DNA of 64,000 nucleotides from assembly GCF_003386235.1 (NCBI RefSeq), contig NZ_QRDZ01000027.1, forward strand, positions 78,073 through 142,072, written 5' to 3'. Both the position numbers and the translations under genes were made by a program. Origin of the DNA: Cohnella phaseoli. GTDB taxonomy: Bacteria; Bacillota; Bacilli; Paenibacillales; Paenibacillaceae. The notes beneath the pieces are model-generated. The model worked only from the letters and a program-made list of their open reading frames with translations. It did not search any database and was not told where the DNA came from. Below, piece after piece: positions 51,968 to 60,786 of the stretch (position 1 is its first letter; each line of letters begins with the position of its first letter).

Positions 51968-52747
51968 ATGACAAAAACAAAAAAAGTTCTTATCGCCTTT
52001 TCCGTTCTTTTGCTGGTCTTTGCATTGGCAGGCCTCGCGAGGAATCTCATACGGGATTATCAGGCACAGAAACAGATCGACGAGCTGACGCGGCAGTTGG
52101 AGCAAACGAGATCGGATACGGGTGGGGAGGTTCAAATACCCCCGCTTTCTATCAAGCAGGCAAGCAAGCCGGTCATACTTCCGGAGTATCGGGAGCTCTA
52201 CGAGCGAAACTCGGACATGATCGGTTGGCTAACCATTGATAACACCCGGATCGACTATCCGGTCATGCAAAACCCGCAGGACGCTGAGTACTATCTGGAT
52301 CATGACTTCGATAAGAAGGAAAACCAAAACGGGCTGCCCTTTCTGGACGCCCAGAACCGGATAGAAGAATCGGACATTCTACTGCTTCACGGTCATAACA
52401 TGAAAAGTGGCCTAATGTTTGCGGATTTACTGAATTACAAAAAAGAAAGCTACTATAAGGAGCATTCTACGATCCAGTTCAACACCCTTTACGAGAAGGC
52501 GGAATACGAGATTGTGGCCGTTATTCTCTCAGAGGTTTATCGCAAATCGGACGATGTCTTCAAGTACTATCAGGTTGAGAAGGTAGGAACCCCCGATGAG
52601 TTCGCTTCCTATGTTGAAAACATAAAAAAACTCGCGCTTTATGATACGGGTGTGACCGCCCAGTACGGCGATCGACTTATTGTACTGTCTACCTGCGAAT
52701 ACTCATCCGAAAACGGTCGGTTAGCAGTGGTCGCCCGTATGCGTTAA
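51968..52747 (+). CDS. srtB: Class B sortase
   Basis: A 259-residue membrane-anchored transpeptidase. An N-terminal signal anchor (VLIAFSVLLLVFALAGLARN) is followed by a SrtB-type catalytic domain: MIGWLTIDNTRIDYPVMQNP, ILLLHGHNM with the catalytic His, and LIVLSTCEYSSENGRLAVVA with the catalytic Cys (near 243) and Arg. It starts 19 bp after the adhesin gene, so it probably anchors that protein to the wall. The VPKTG signal differs from the NPQTN signal of classical SrtB but resembles PPKTG-type signals of clostridial SrtB. Confidence 0.92.
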   Translation: MTKTKKVLIAFSVLLLVFALAGLARNLIRDYQAQKQIDELTRQLEQTRSDTGGEVQIPPLSIKQASKPVILPEYRELYERNSDMIGWLTIDNTRIDYPVMQNPQDAEYYLDHDFDKKENQNGLPFLDAQNRIEESDILLLHGHNMKSGLMFADLLNYKKESYYKEHSTIQFNTLYEKAEYEIVAVILSEVYRKSDDVFKYYQVEKVGTPDEFASYVENIKKLALYDTGVTAQYGDRLIVLSTCEYSSENGRLAVVARMR

Positions 52748-52815
52748 ATCGGATCGCAAGACGGCTGAAAACAACCGAACTGATCGACAAGTAACCCCCT
52801 CGAACCAGGGCTCCC

Positions 52816-52859
52816 AACAACCATTGACGACGATCTCAGTCGTCGATGGTTGTTTTTTT
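52816..52859 (+). terminator. Terminator after sortase gene
   Basis: AACAACCAT-T-GACGAC pairs with GTCGTC-G-ATGGTTGTT around a short loop, followed by seven T residues. Confidence 0.9.
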
Positions 52860-52885
52860 ATCGCTAGCTCCTCCCTGTACCTTCA

Positions 52886-52953
52886 ACTTCGTATATATCC
52901 GTTACAAATTATAGATTTCTCTTATTTAGACGAGCCGGCCCGCTGGCTAAAAT
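52886..52953 (+). promoter_or_regulatory. 35-nt activator element and -10 of the amino-sugar permease operon
   Basis: The segment 52886-52920 (begins ACTTCGTATAT, ends TTATAGATTTCT) matches 58268-58302 at 29 of 35 positions. A TAAAAT -10-like hexamer follows at 52948-52953, 28 bp after the element. The paired copy has TATAAT at nearly the same distance. This is the likely binding site of the AraC-type regulator at 56640. Confidence 0.7.
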
Positions 52954-53003
52954 GAACTTATTCGATGGAGGGAAATGGACCGAAGAAAGGAAGTGTGTGC
53001 GCT

Positions 53004-53927
53004 ATGGCAGTAAAATCGGAGTCGGCCCCTAAGGCCGGCGGAGGCCGCAAGCTGAACAAGCATGCGGAATCCGTGTGGGGATACGCGTTTATCTCGCCGT
53101 GGTTGATCGGATTTTTGGCGTTGGCCCTGTGGCCGATGCTTCAATCGCTGTACTACTCCTTAAACCACTATAATTTGCTGGAATCGCCCAAATGGGCGGG
53201 GATGGCGAACTATCGCGAAATTTTTATGGAAGATCAAACGTTCGTGCAAGCTATTAAGGTTACTTTTACCTATGTGGTGCTGTCCGTTCCGCTTAAGCTG
53301 ATCTTCGCTCTGCTGGTGGCCATGCTCCTTTACAAGGCGATCCGCGGCATGACGCTGTTTCGCGCGATTTTCTACTTGCCGTCTCTGGTCGGGGGCAGCG
53401 TGGCGATCGCGGCGATCTGGCGGAATTTGTTCGGTATCGACGGCATCGTGAACAAGGCGCTCTCGCTGATCGGTATTCCCGCGACGGACTGGATCAATTT
53501 GCCGACCACCTCACTGTATACGCTCGTCATGCTGGCGGTGTGGCAGTTCGGTTCTTCAATGGTCATTTTCCTGGCGGGATTAAAGCAAATTCCGAAGGAT
53601 CTGTACGAATCCGCCTCGGTGGACGGGGCGTCGAGGATACGAACCTTCTTTAGAATTACGCTGCCGATGCTGACTCCGATTATTTTGTTCAACCTTGTCA
53701 TGCAGACGATCGGAAGCTTCCAGATGTTCACCCAAGCGTTCGTCGTCACGCAGGGCGGGCCGATCAACTCGACCCTGGTATACGCGCTCTACTTGTACCA
53801 GAAAGCTTTCGCCTATTTCGATATGGGCTATGCGAGCGCGTTGGCGTGGGTGCTGCTCATTCTGATCGCCCTGTCGACATGGATCATCTTTGGAAGCTCC
53901 CGGCGTTGGGTACATTATGAAAATTAA
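53004..53927 (+). CDS. Sugar ABC transporter permease (MalF/UgpA-like)
   Basis: A 307-residue permease with six membrane spans: ESVWGYAFISPWLIGFLALA at the start, and the EAA loop PKDLYESASVDGASRIRTFF. It forms the channel with the next gene product for the solute delivered by the lipoprotein at 58377. ATG 53004 follows AAAGGAAG; an upstream ATG at 52965 lacks a ribosome binding site. No ATPase is encoded here, so a shared MsmX-type ATPase is expected. Confidence 0.9.
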   Translation: MAVKSESAPKAGGGRKLNKHAESVWGYAFISPWLIGFLALALWPMLQSLYYSLNHYNLLESPKWAGMANYREIFMEDQTFVQAIKVTFTYVVLSVPLKLIFALLVAMLLYKAIRGMTLFRAIFYLPSLVGGSVAIAAIWRNLFGIDGIVNKALSLIGIPATDWINLPTTSLYTLVMLAVWQFGSSMVIFLAGLKQIPKDLYESASVDGASRIRTFFRITLPMLTPIILFNLVMQTIGSFQMFTQAFVVTQGGPINSTLVYALYLYQKAFAYFDMGYASALAWVLLILIALSTWIIFGSSRRWVHYEN

Positions 53928-53948
53928 TCCGAAAGGAGAGAACCTCCG

Positions 53949-54791
53949 ATGACTTTGATCGCCAACAAGTACAAGCTCTTGTCCCGTTACGCGGTGCTGA
54001 TCGCAGGCAGCTTCCTGATGATCTATCCGATCCTGTGGCTGGTCGGCAGCTCGCTCAAGACGAACGAGGAAATTCCGCTAGCGAACTTGATTCCGTCTAC
54101 GCTGCGCTGGGCTAACTTTGCCGAGGGGTGGACGGCGATTTCCGGCTTCTCGTTCGGCCACTTTTTCTACAATTCGTTTTTTGTCGCGGGCCTGTCGGTC
54201 GTCGGAACGGTACTCTCGAGCGCAGTCGTCGCGTTCGGCTTTGCCCGTCTCCACTTTCCGTTAAAAAGCTTATGGTTCGGCATCCTCATGCTGACGCTAA
54301 TGCTCCCGACGCAAGTGACGCTGGTGCCGCAATACGTTCTGTTCAAAAATCTGGATTGGGTCGGGACGACGCTGCCTCTGATCGTTCCGCACTTTCTGGC
54401 GGTCAGCCCGTTCTTCGTCTTCCTGGTCGTCCAATTCATTCGCGGCATCCCGAAGGATCTCGACGAATCGGCCAAGATCGACGGCTGCTCGATGCTCGGG
54501 ATCGCGTTTCGAATCGTGCTGCCGCTGTGCATGCCTGCGCTCATCACGACGGCGCTGTTCAGCTTCATCTGGACATGGGACGATTTTCTAGGGCAAATGA
54601 TTTATTTGACGGACACGGCCAAATATACGGTTCCACTGGCACTCCGGCTGTTTCTCGACAATTCCTCGGCCGTGACATGGGGGCCGATGTACGCCATGTC
54701 GGTACTGTCCGTCATTCCGAGCTTCGTTCTGTTCCTGGTGTCCCAGAAGTATTTCGTGGAAGGGATCGCGACGACGGGGATCAAAGGCTAA
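53949..54791 (+). CDS. Sugar ABC transporter permease (MalG/UgpE-like)
   Basis: A 280-residue second permease with six spans. The EAA loop is PKDLDESAKIDGCSMLGIAF, and SLKTNEEIPLANLIPST is typical after the first helix. The C-terminus VSQKYFVEGIATTGIKG is a hallmark of the carbohydrate uptake CUT1 class. AAAGGAGAG precedes the ATG, 21 bp after the first permease. Confidence 0.92.
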   Translation: MTLIANKYKLLSRYAVLIAGSFLMIYPILWLVGSSLKTNEEIPLANLIPSTLRWANFAEGWTAISGFSFGHFFYNSFFVAGLSVVGTVLSSAVVAFGFARLHFPLKSLWFGILMLTLMLPTQVTLVPQYVLFKNLDWVGTTLPLIVPHFLAVSPFFVFLVVQFIRGIPKDLDESAKIDGCSMLGIAFRIVLPLCMPALITTALFSFIWTWDDFLGQMIYLTDTAKYTVPLALRLFLDNSSAVTWGPMYAMSVLSVIPSFVLFLVSQKYFVEGIATTGIKG

Positions 54792-54858
54792 TGACGCTTG
54801 TACAACCGGATATCGCGGCTTATGCTAAGGTTAATAACAACCTGGGCAGGTGAACCTC

Positions 54859-56643
54859 ATGAGAAATCCTTTTAAAACCTTCTCTTTTTCCGTCACCTTT
54901 TTCACCTCGTTTCTGTTCATATCCGCCGTGCTCATCGCGCTGCTTGGCAGTACGGGCTACTATATTACAAACCAAGAGGTCGTTGACAAGACGATCTCTT
55001 CTCGTCGTTTGCTCCTGAACGAGATCAATAAGCAGATCGAGCTGCAGCTACAGACGGTGGAAAACGATTCCCTGGTCATCTCCAGCAACCCGGTCGTCAT
55101 TCAATATTTGCAGAAGAGCGAATCTTCTTTTGAACGGATCGAGCAGAACGCCGAGGTCATTGATCTGCTCAGCCGACACAGCTATGTGAACGAAGCGGTT
55201 CACTCCGTGCAGCTCTATGCCGTCAATACGACGGTCAGCACGCACATCGGCGCCAACGGCGTGTTCGCTTACGATATTTTGAAGAACAGCCCCTCCTACG
55301 AAACGATTCGCAACGCCGATTCGGCGTGGTTCGGAGCCCGGCCCCTGGAGGTCGCAGGCTACCTGGTCGGGAAGGAAGGCGTCGTCAGCTTCATGCGCAA
55401 GGTGCTCTCGTCCAAGGGGGAGGAGATCGGCATTCTCTCCTTTAACCTGAAGCTGTCTTACTTCCGGCAGCTGATGTCGGGGGATACGGCGGACGGAGCC
55501 AGATATGTACTGGATACGAGCTTGCGGCTAATGGTGGACTCCGATCCCGAAACGGAGCATGCCGTTCCTTATGACGAATTGGCCGACCGACTGCCTGGGA
55601 TTATGGACGGGGCAGCGGAAGGAGCGAACTATGCCGTCGCCGAGCTTGGCGTCAAGCGGCTGCTCATCTGGAGCAAGCAGCAGCGTACCGGCTGGACCAC
55701 GATGGACGTCATTCCATGGAACGAGATTACGCAGGGCAGTCGGAAAATTCAGCAGACGATCGGTCTCGCCGTCGCCCTATGCGTCGTTCTGGCCATTACG
55801 ATGGCCTTCTTCCTCTCCAGACAGTTCGTTCGCCCGATCCGCCGTCTCATTCAGGCGATGAACCGGATGAAGCAGGGGCATCTCGACTTGAGGGTCGAGA
55901 ACGATTACGAGAATGAGTTCGGCTACTTAAACAAAAACTTCAATCAAATGACCCAGAACCTGGCGCAATTGCTGGAGGAGGTCAATGAACAGAATCGGCG
56001 GAAAAGGGAAGCGGAGATGCGGGTGCTTCAAGAGCAGATCAACCCGCATTTTCTCTACAATACGCTGGACACGATGAACTGGCATGCGATCGAATCCGGC
56101 GCAGACGAGATCAGCCGGATGCTGTCGCTTCTCGGAAGAATGCTGAGGATCGGCCTGTCCAGCGGAGCCTCGTTCATTACGGTCGCCAAGGAGCTGGAGC
56201 ATCTGCACTGCTACGCCGAGCTTCAGAAGATCCGTTACCGCAATCACGTCGGCTTCGAGTTCGATCTTCCGGAATCGCTGGACGATTATTACATGCCGAA
56301 GCTTACGCTCCAACCGTTCGTCGAGAACGCGCTCATTCACGGCTTCCATTCCGGAAGGCGGGGAACGATTCGCGTGACCGGCAGGGCGGAGGAAGGCAAG
56401 CTCATTTTTACGGTGGAGGACGACGGTCACGGAATGGACCCCGCCGCACTGCCGGCGGCTCGGGAGCATACCGGCTTTAGGAACGTAAGGGAGCGAATCG
56501 AGCTCTATTTCGGATTCGAATATGGAATCGATGTGGATAGCCGGCCGGGGGCGGGTACGAAGGTTGTCGTGAGCCTGCCGATGCTCGATCGGGAGCCGAT
56601 TAATGTCGAGGGGAAATCTCGGGAAGGAGATGGGGGAGCGTGA
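54859..56643 (+). CDS. YesM-like sensor histidine kinase
   Basis: About 594 residues. A first membrane helix, an extracellular Cache-like sensor (about 40-280), a second helix (TIGLAVALCVVLAITMAFFL) and a HAMP domain are followed by a LytS/YesM-type kinase with LQEQINPHFLYNTLDTMNWH (phospho-acceptor His) and ATPase FTVEDDGHGMDP. ATG 54859 with AGGTGA upstream is preferred; GTG at 54850 is in frame. Its stop overlaps the next start, coupling it to the AraC regulator. It probably senses the amino sugar handled by this locus. Confidence 0.92.
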   Translation: MRNPFKTFSFSVTFFTSFLFISAVLIALLGSTGYYITNQEVVDKTISSRRLLLNEINKQIELQLQTVENDSLVISSNPVVIQYLQKSESSFERIEQNAEVIDLLSRHSYVNEAVHSVQLYAVNTTVSTHIGANGVFAYDILKNSPSYETIRNADSAWFGARPLEVAGYLVGKEGVVSFMRKVLSSKGEEIGILSFNLKLSYFRQLMSGDTADGARYVLDTSLRLMVDSDPETEHAVPYDELADRLPGIMDGAAEGANYAVAELGVKRLLIWSKQQRTGWTTMDVIPWNEITQGSRKIQQTIGLAVALCVVLAITMAFFLSRQFVRPIRRLIQAMNRMKQGHLDLRVENDYENEFGYLNKNFNQMTQNLAQLLEEVNEQNRRKREAEMRVLQEQINPHFLYNTLDTMNWHAIESGADEISRMLSLLGRMLRIGLSSGASFITVAKELEHLHCYAELQKIRYRNHVGFEFDLPESLDDYYMPKLTLQPFVENALIHGFHSGRRGTIRVTGRAEEGKLIFTVEDDGHGMDPAALPAAREHTGFRNVRERIELYFGFEYGIDVDSRPGAGTKVVVSLPMLDREPINVEGKSREGDGGA

Positions 56644-58247
56644 AAATTCGAGCAGTCATTGTCGACGACGATATGACAACGCTATACGGGTTGCAGAGAT
56701 CGGTTCCATGGGGAGAATTCGGTATCGAGCTAGTTGGCGTTGCGATGAACGGACAGGAAGGCTTGGATCTGATCGAGCTCCATCGTCCCGATCTGATTTT
56801 GACCGATGTTTACATGCCGGTGATGAACGGCATTCAGATGCTGGAGGCGATGCGGGCGAGGAAACATACGGCCGTGGCGGTCATTCTGAGCGGCTACGAG
56901 GATTTCAAGGTGGCCCAGGCCGCGCTTAAGCTTCAGGTGTTCAATTATATGTCCAAGCCCGCGACATTGGGCGAGATCGGCGAAGTGCTGCGGGGGGCGG
57001 TGGAGCAAATCCGGAGCAAGCGCAGTAGCGAGCAAGAGGAGCGGGAACTGCGCGAACTGCTGGACATTCACTTGCCCGAGACGCGGAAGCAGCTGTTCAA
57101 GGGGCTGCTGGAGCCGGGCTTTAGCGAGACCGCTTTTTTCACGAAGGTGTCCCGGCGGTTAAAGCTCGATTTCGCCCGCCAATATTTTGCCGTCGTCATG
57201 CTCGAATATGCCGTCACCCGGGAGCGGGCCGATTACAAGGCGAGCGACCTGCCCAAATTCACGTACGGTGTCAAAAATATCGTCGAAGAGATGAATCGGA
57301 CGAGACCCGGCGTTCAACTGGCGGACATGCAGTCTCGGGTTATCGTTTTGCTCGTGTCCGTACCTGCGGAGGTCCGCAAGGAGTTCGTCCTGTCTCGCGT
57401 GAAACAGACGGCTCGGGAGTATGCCGACAATATCCGAAGCTTCTTGAAGCTCCAGGTGTGGGCAGCGGTCGGCAAGCCTGTGGACTCCGTGCAGCAAATC
57501 CCAGTCTCCTACCGGGAGGCCGGCCTCCTTCTGGCGGACAAAGATGCGATGGGGGATGCCTGGCTGCTCAGTGAAGACGAGCTGCAGGGCAGAGGGAACA
57601 GGGCAATGCGCCGTCCGCTGGATCATTATCAGAAGATCGTCGAAGCCGTCGTGCAGGGGCAAGTCGAGTGGGTCCCCGAACGTATTCGGGAGTTGACGGA
57701 ACTGCTGCTGGAGCAGGGGGCCCCCGGGATCGGAACGCTGCGCGACATGGCCATCGATCTGATGGGCATGCTTGCGATCTCCCTCTACGAAAGCGGAGTT
57801 CAGATGGAGACGATCCATCCGGGCTTGTATGTGTACAAGGACATCGAGCGGATGACGAGTCTTCGGGATTTCGAAGCATGGCTGACGGAGATAACGGTGC
57901 CGGTCGCCGAGGTCATGAGCAGCCGGGGAACGCACAAGCACCGGAAAACGGTCGATTTTATCAAACGCTACGTGCAGCAGCATTATGCCGAGGATTTAAC
58001 GCTTGATGTCATTGCCGACAAGGTGTATTTGACCCGCAACTACTTGAGTCAGATTTTCAAGCAGGTCACGGGAGACAATTACAACCAATACTTGACCCAA
58101 GTTCGTATGGAAAAGGCGAAGGAGCTTATGGCATCCGGCAAATACAAGCTGTATGAAGTCGCGCTTCTGGTAGGCTACAAGAACAATGCTTACTTCAGCC
58201 AGCAGTTCAAACGCTATTGGGGCTGCAATCCGTCCGAGTTCGGCTAG
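56640..58247 (+). CDS. AraC-type response regulator (YesN-like)
   Basis: A 535-residue regulator with a receiver (AVIVDDDMTTLYGLQRSVPW, Asp in LILTDVYMPVMNG, Lys in YMSKPATLG), a long central linker, and a C-terminal AraC domain (DLTLDVIADKVYLTRNYLSQ, then YEVALLVGYKNNAYFSQQFK). The GTG start at 56640 overlaps the kinase stop and follows GGGGGAG. Two copies of a 35-nt element, before the permease operon and before the binding-protein gene, are its best candidate targets. Confidence 0.93.
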   Translation: MKIRAVIVDDDMTTLYGLQRSVPWGEFGIELVGVAMNGQEGLDLIELHRPDLILTDVYMPVMNGIQMLEAMRARKHTAVAVILSGYEDFKVAQAALKLQVFNYMSKPATLGEIGEVLRGAVEQIRSKRSSEQEERELRELLDIHLPETRKQLFKGLLEPGFSETAFFTKVSRRLKLDFARQYFAVVMLEYAVTRERADYKASDLPKFTYGVKNIVEEMNRTRPGVQLADMQSRVIVLLVSVPAEVRKEFVLSRVKQTAREYADNIRSFLKLQVWAAVGKPVDSVQQIPVSYREAGLLLADKDAMGDAWLLSEDELQGRGNRAMRRPLDHYQKIVEAVVQGQVEWVPERIRELTELLLEQGAPGIGTLRDMAIDLMGMLAISLYESGVQMETIHPGLYVYKDIERMTSLRDFEAWLTEITVPVAEVMSSRGTHKHRKTVDFIKRYVQQHYAEDLTLDVIADKVYLTRNYLSQIFKQVTGDNYNQYLTQVRMEKAKELMASGKYKLYEVALLVGYKNNAYFSQQFKRYWGCNPSEFG

Positions 58248-58267
58248 GAGCGGGTGCATTCTCTCAT

Positions 58268-58334
58268 ACTTCATATATTTGCGGTACATTTTATAGATTT
58301 CTATTATTTTTATCGAAAACGGGATTCCTATAAT
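58268..58334 (+). promoter_or_regulatory. 35-nt activator element and -10 of the binding-protein gene
   Basis: Segment 58268-58302 (begins ACTTCATATAT, ends TTATAGATTTCT) is the second copy of the element at 52886-52920. TATAAT at 58329-58334 follows 27 bp downstream, a perfect -10. The missing -35 consensus fits a promoter that needs an activator. Confidence 0.75.
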
Positions 58335-58376
58335 GAAAGGTAGAGCCAGTCATTCAAACTTAAGGGGTGTTCGCGA

Positions 58377-59756
58377 ATGATGAATAGAAGGACCAAGCTG
58401 TCCAAATGGTGTTCCCTTGCTCTGCCGATGGCCCTCATTACAGGATTGATCGCCGGGTGCGGAGCGGGGGGCAATACAGAAGTATCGCCTTCGAGTTCGG
58501 CCGTTGAGTCGGCCGGCGCAAGCGGCTCGGGAACGGAAGTCTCGAGCGGAGACAAGGTGGAGCTTCGCTTTTCCTGGTGGGGAAGCCAAGGACGGCACGA
58601 TCGGACGATAAAAGCGATCGAGAAGTTCGAGGAGCTGCACCCGAATATTAAGGTTAAGTCGGAGTATTCGTCTTGGGACGGCTACTGGGAGAAGCTGTCC
58701 ACGCAGGTGGCGGCGAACAATGAACCGGACGTTATGCAGATGAGCGTGCTGTATATTAAGGAATACTCCGAGCGCAGCATTCTCGCCGATCTGAATCCGT
58801 TTGCCGGCAAGGAACTGGGCGTAGCCGACCTGAACGCCGATATTTTGGCGAATCAAGGCACGGTAGGGGGCAAGCTGGCCGGCATTCCGATGGCGGACAA
58901 CGCTTCCGTTCTGTTGATCAACAAAGGGATCTTCCAGCAGGCGGGAGTAGAGCTGCCTAAGCTGGACTCGACCTGGGAGGAAATTTTCGAATCCGCGCGG
59001 CAGTTGAAGACGAAGCTCGGCGGCAACGCGTACGGCGTGTTCGATTCGGCTCCCTCGCTGGAAGCGTTCATGTACTACCTGTTCTCGGAAGGCGATAAGC
59101 TGTACGACGGCAACAAGCTCGGCTACCAGGACGACAACTTGAAGAAGTGGCTGCAAATGTGGGAGGACGCCCGCAAGGAAGGGCTCGCACCTCCGGCTAA
59201 CCTGACGGCTTCGTTCCTGCCTCTGAGCAACGCAGACCCGAATAAGGACGCCCTGCTGAAAGGCGGCGTGGCCATTATGGGACCGACCTGGATCGCGACT
59301 CTGCCCGCTTACGAGAACATCATGAAGGACAACGTCGATATGATCTCTTATCCTCGCGGCCAGAAGACGGGCAGCGTGCTGCAAACGTCGATGTTCCTGT
59401 CGGCCTCGGCGAGATCCAAGCATCCGAAGGAAGCGGCGATGCTGATCGACTTCCTGGTGAATACCGAGGAAGCGGCCGATCTTCTCGAGACGGAGCGCGG
59501 CCTTCCGGAGAACAAGAAAGTTCGCGAGTATTTAAGTCCGAAGTTTACGGACCGCGATAAGAAAATGATCGCCATGCTGGAGCACGTCTCGGGCATCGAA
59601 CCGGCTTGGTACGATCCGGGTCCGAAGGGCGCCGGGGAAGTGACGAAGCTGTTCGAGCAGATCGTGCAGAAGCAGCAGTTCGGCCAAGCGACCATTGACC
59701 AGGCGGTTGCGGAATTCCGCAGCCAAGCGGACAAAGTGTTCGAGAAAAACAATTAG
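58377..59756 (+). CDS. Amino-sugar ABC transporter solute-binding lipoprotein
   Basis: A 459-residue family 1 solute-binding protein. The lipoprotein signal has LIAGC (Cys near 24) and a Ser-rich linker. The mature part includes VELRFSWWGSQGRHDRTIKA, then IEKFEELHPNIKV, and NNEPDVMQMSVLYIKEYSER, typical of CUT1 binding proteins. It supplies the two permeases encoded 3.5 kb upstream, and its own promoter allows high expression. The sugar is inferred to be an amino sugar or oligomer from the nagA/nagB neighbours. AAGGGGTG precedes the ATG. Confidence 0.9.
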   Translation: MMNRRTKLSKWCSLALPMALITGLIAGCGAGGNTEVSPSSSAVESAGASGSGTEVSSGDKVELRFSWWGSQGRHDRTIKAIEKFEELHPNIKVKSEYSSWDGYWEKLSTQVAANNEPDVMQMSVLYIKEYSERSILADLNPFAGKELGVADLNADILANQGTVGGKLAGIPMADNASVLLINKGIFQQAGVELPKLDSTWEEIFESARQLKTKLGGNAYGVFDSAPSLEAFMYYLFSEGDKLYDGNKLGYQDDNLKKWLQMWEDARKEGLAPPANLTASFLPLSNADPNKDALLKGGVAIMGPTWIATLPAYENIMKDNVDMISYPRGQKTGSVLQTSMFLSASARSKHPKEAAMLIDFLVNTEEAADLLETERGLPENKKVREYLSPKFTDRDKKMIAMLEHVSGIEPAWYDPGPKGAGEVTKLFEQIVQKQQFGQATIDQAVAEFRSQADKVFEKNN

Positions 59757-59766
59757 GAGCCGCGGA

Positions 59767-60783
59767 ATGAACGCCAAAACGTATGCAATTATCGGTTGTC
59801 AGCACGGGCATATTGAAATATTTATTCAGGAGATGCGGGAGCTCGGTTTCGCTTGCGTCGGCCTTTACGAGCGGGATAACCGCAAGCTTGCCGAGGCGAT
59901 TGCCGGCAAATACGGCATTCCGCTTGTCGAAGACTGCGAACGGCTGCTCGGCGACGAGGTCGGCATCATCGGCTGCGCGTCGATCAACAGCGAGAAAATT
60001 GACGTGATCGAGCTATGTGAGCGCCACGGTAAATCCGTCATGGTGGACAAGCCGGCGGTCGTCGACGAAGCGGGGCTGGAGCGGCTGAGGCGGGTCATGG
60101 AGCGGGGCCGGATTCAAGTCGGCATGCTGCTGACCGAAAGGTTTCGCCCTTCGGTCCATACGGTCAAGAAGCATATCGATGAAGGCAAGCTGGGCGACAT
60201 TGTCGGAATCGGCACGCGCAAGCCGCATCGGTTAAATGCCTCTTCCCGTCCGGATTGGTTTTTCGTCAAGGAACAGTGCGGAGGGATCCTGATCGATCTG
60301 CTCGTTCACGATTTCGACCTGCTGCGGTGGCTCACCGGCAAGGAAATTAAGCGGATAGACGGCGTCGTGGACAAAAATATGCTGCCGCAGCATCCGACCT
60401 TCTACAATACGGTCAATTTGCAGGTCGTCATGGAGGATGGAGCGGTCATGCAGTTGTACGCCGACTGGCATACGCCGGAGAAAAGCTGGACTTGGGGAGA
60501 CGGCCGGATTTTCGTAACGGGAACGAAGGGCTTTGCGGAACTGCGGCTGGAAGGAGATCCGCTGCTGGGGAAGGAAGCGCTGCTGCTGGAAGTGACGGAC
60601 CAAGCCGAATGGGCCAAGGTCCCGTCGGAAGCGCCTCCCTGGACGATCTCCGAGGATTTCGTCCGCAGGATCGACGGCTATTCCTCGATTCTGACGCACG
60701 AGTGCATTCTCAAAGCGAGCGAGGCCGCGATCGTTGCCGACAGCCGGGCTGTCTATACGACGAGCGAGATGAAGGGAGTTTAA
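59767..60783 (+). CDS. Gfo/Idh/MocA-family oxidoreductase
   Basis: A 338-residue NAD(P)-dependent sugar oxidoreductase. The N-terminal Rossmann part has TYAIIGCQHGHIEIFIQEMR and VDKPAVVDEAGLERLRRVME (the DKP/EKP motif). The C-terminal part has CGGILIDLLVHDFDLLRWLT, with the catalytic GG...D...H pattern. It likely acts on the C-position hydroxyl or 3-keto form of an imported sugar derivative. AGGAG precedes the ATG, immediately after the binding-protein gene. Confidence 0.88.
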   Translation: MNAKTYAIIGCQHGHIEIFIQEMRELGFACVGLYERDNRKLAEAIAGKYGIPLVEDCERLLGDEVGIIGCASINSEKIDVIELCERHGKSVMVDKPAVVDEAGLERLRRVMERGRIQVGMLLTERFRPSVHTVKKHIDEGKLGDIVGIGTRKPHRLNASSRPDWFFVKEQCGGILIDLLVHDFDLLRWLTGKEIKRIDGVVDKNMLPQHPTFYNTVNLQVVMEDGAVMQLYADWHTPEKSWTWGDGRIFVTGTKGFAELRLEGDPLLGKEALLLEVTDQAEWAKVPSEAPPWTISEDFVRRIDGYSSILTHECILKASEAAIVADSRAVYTTSEMKGV

Positions 60784-60786
60784 CGG

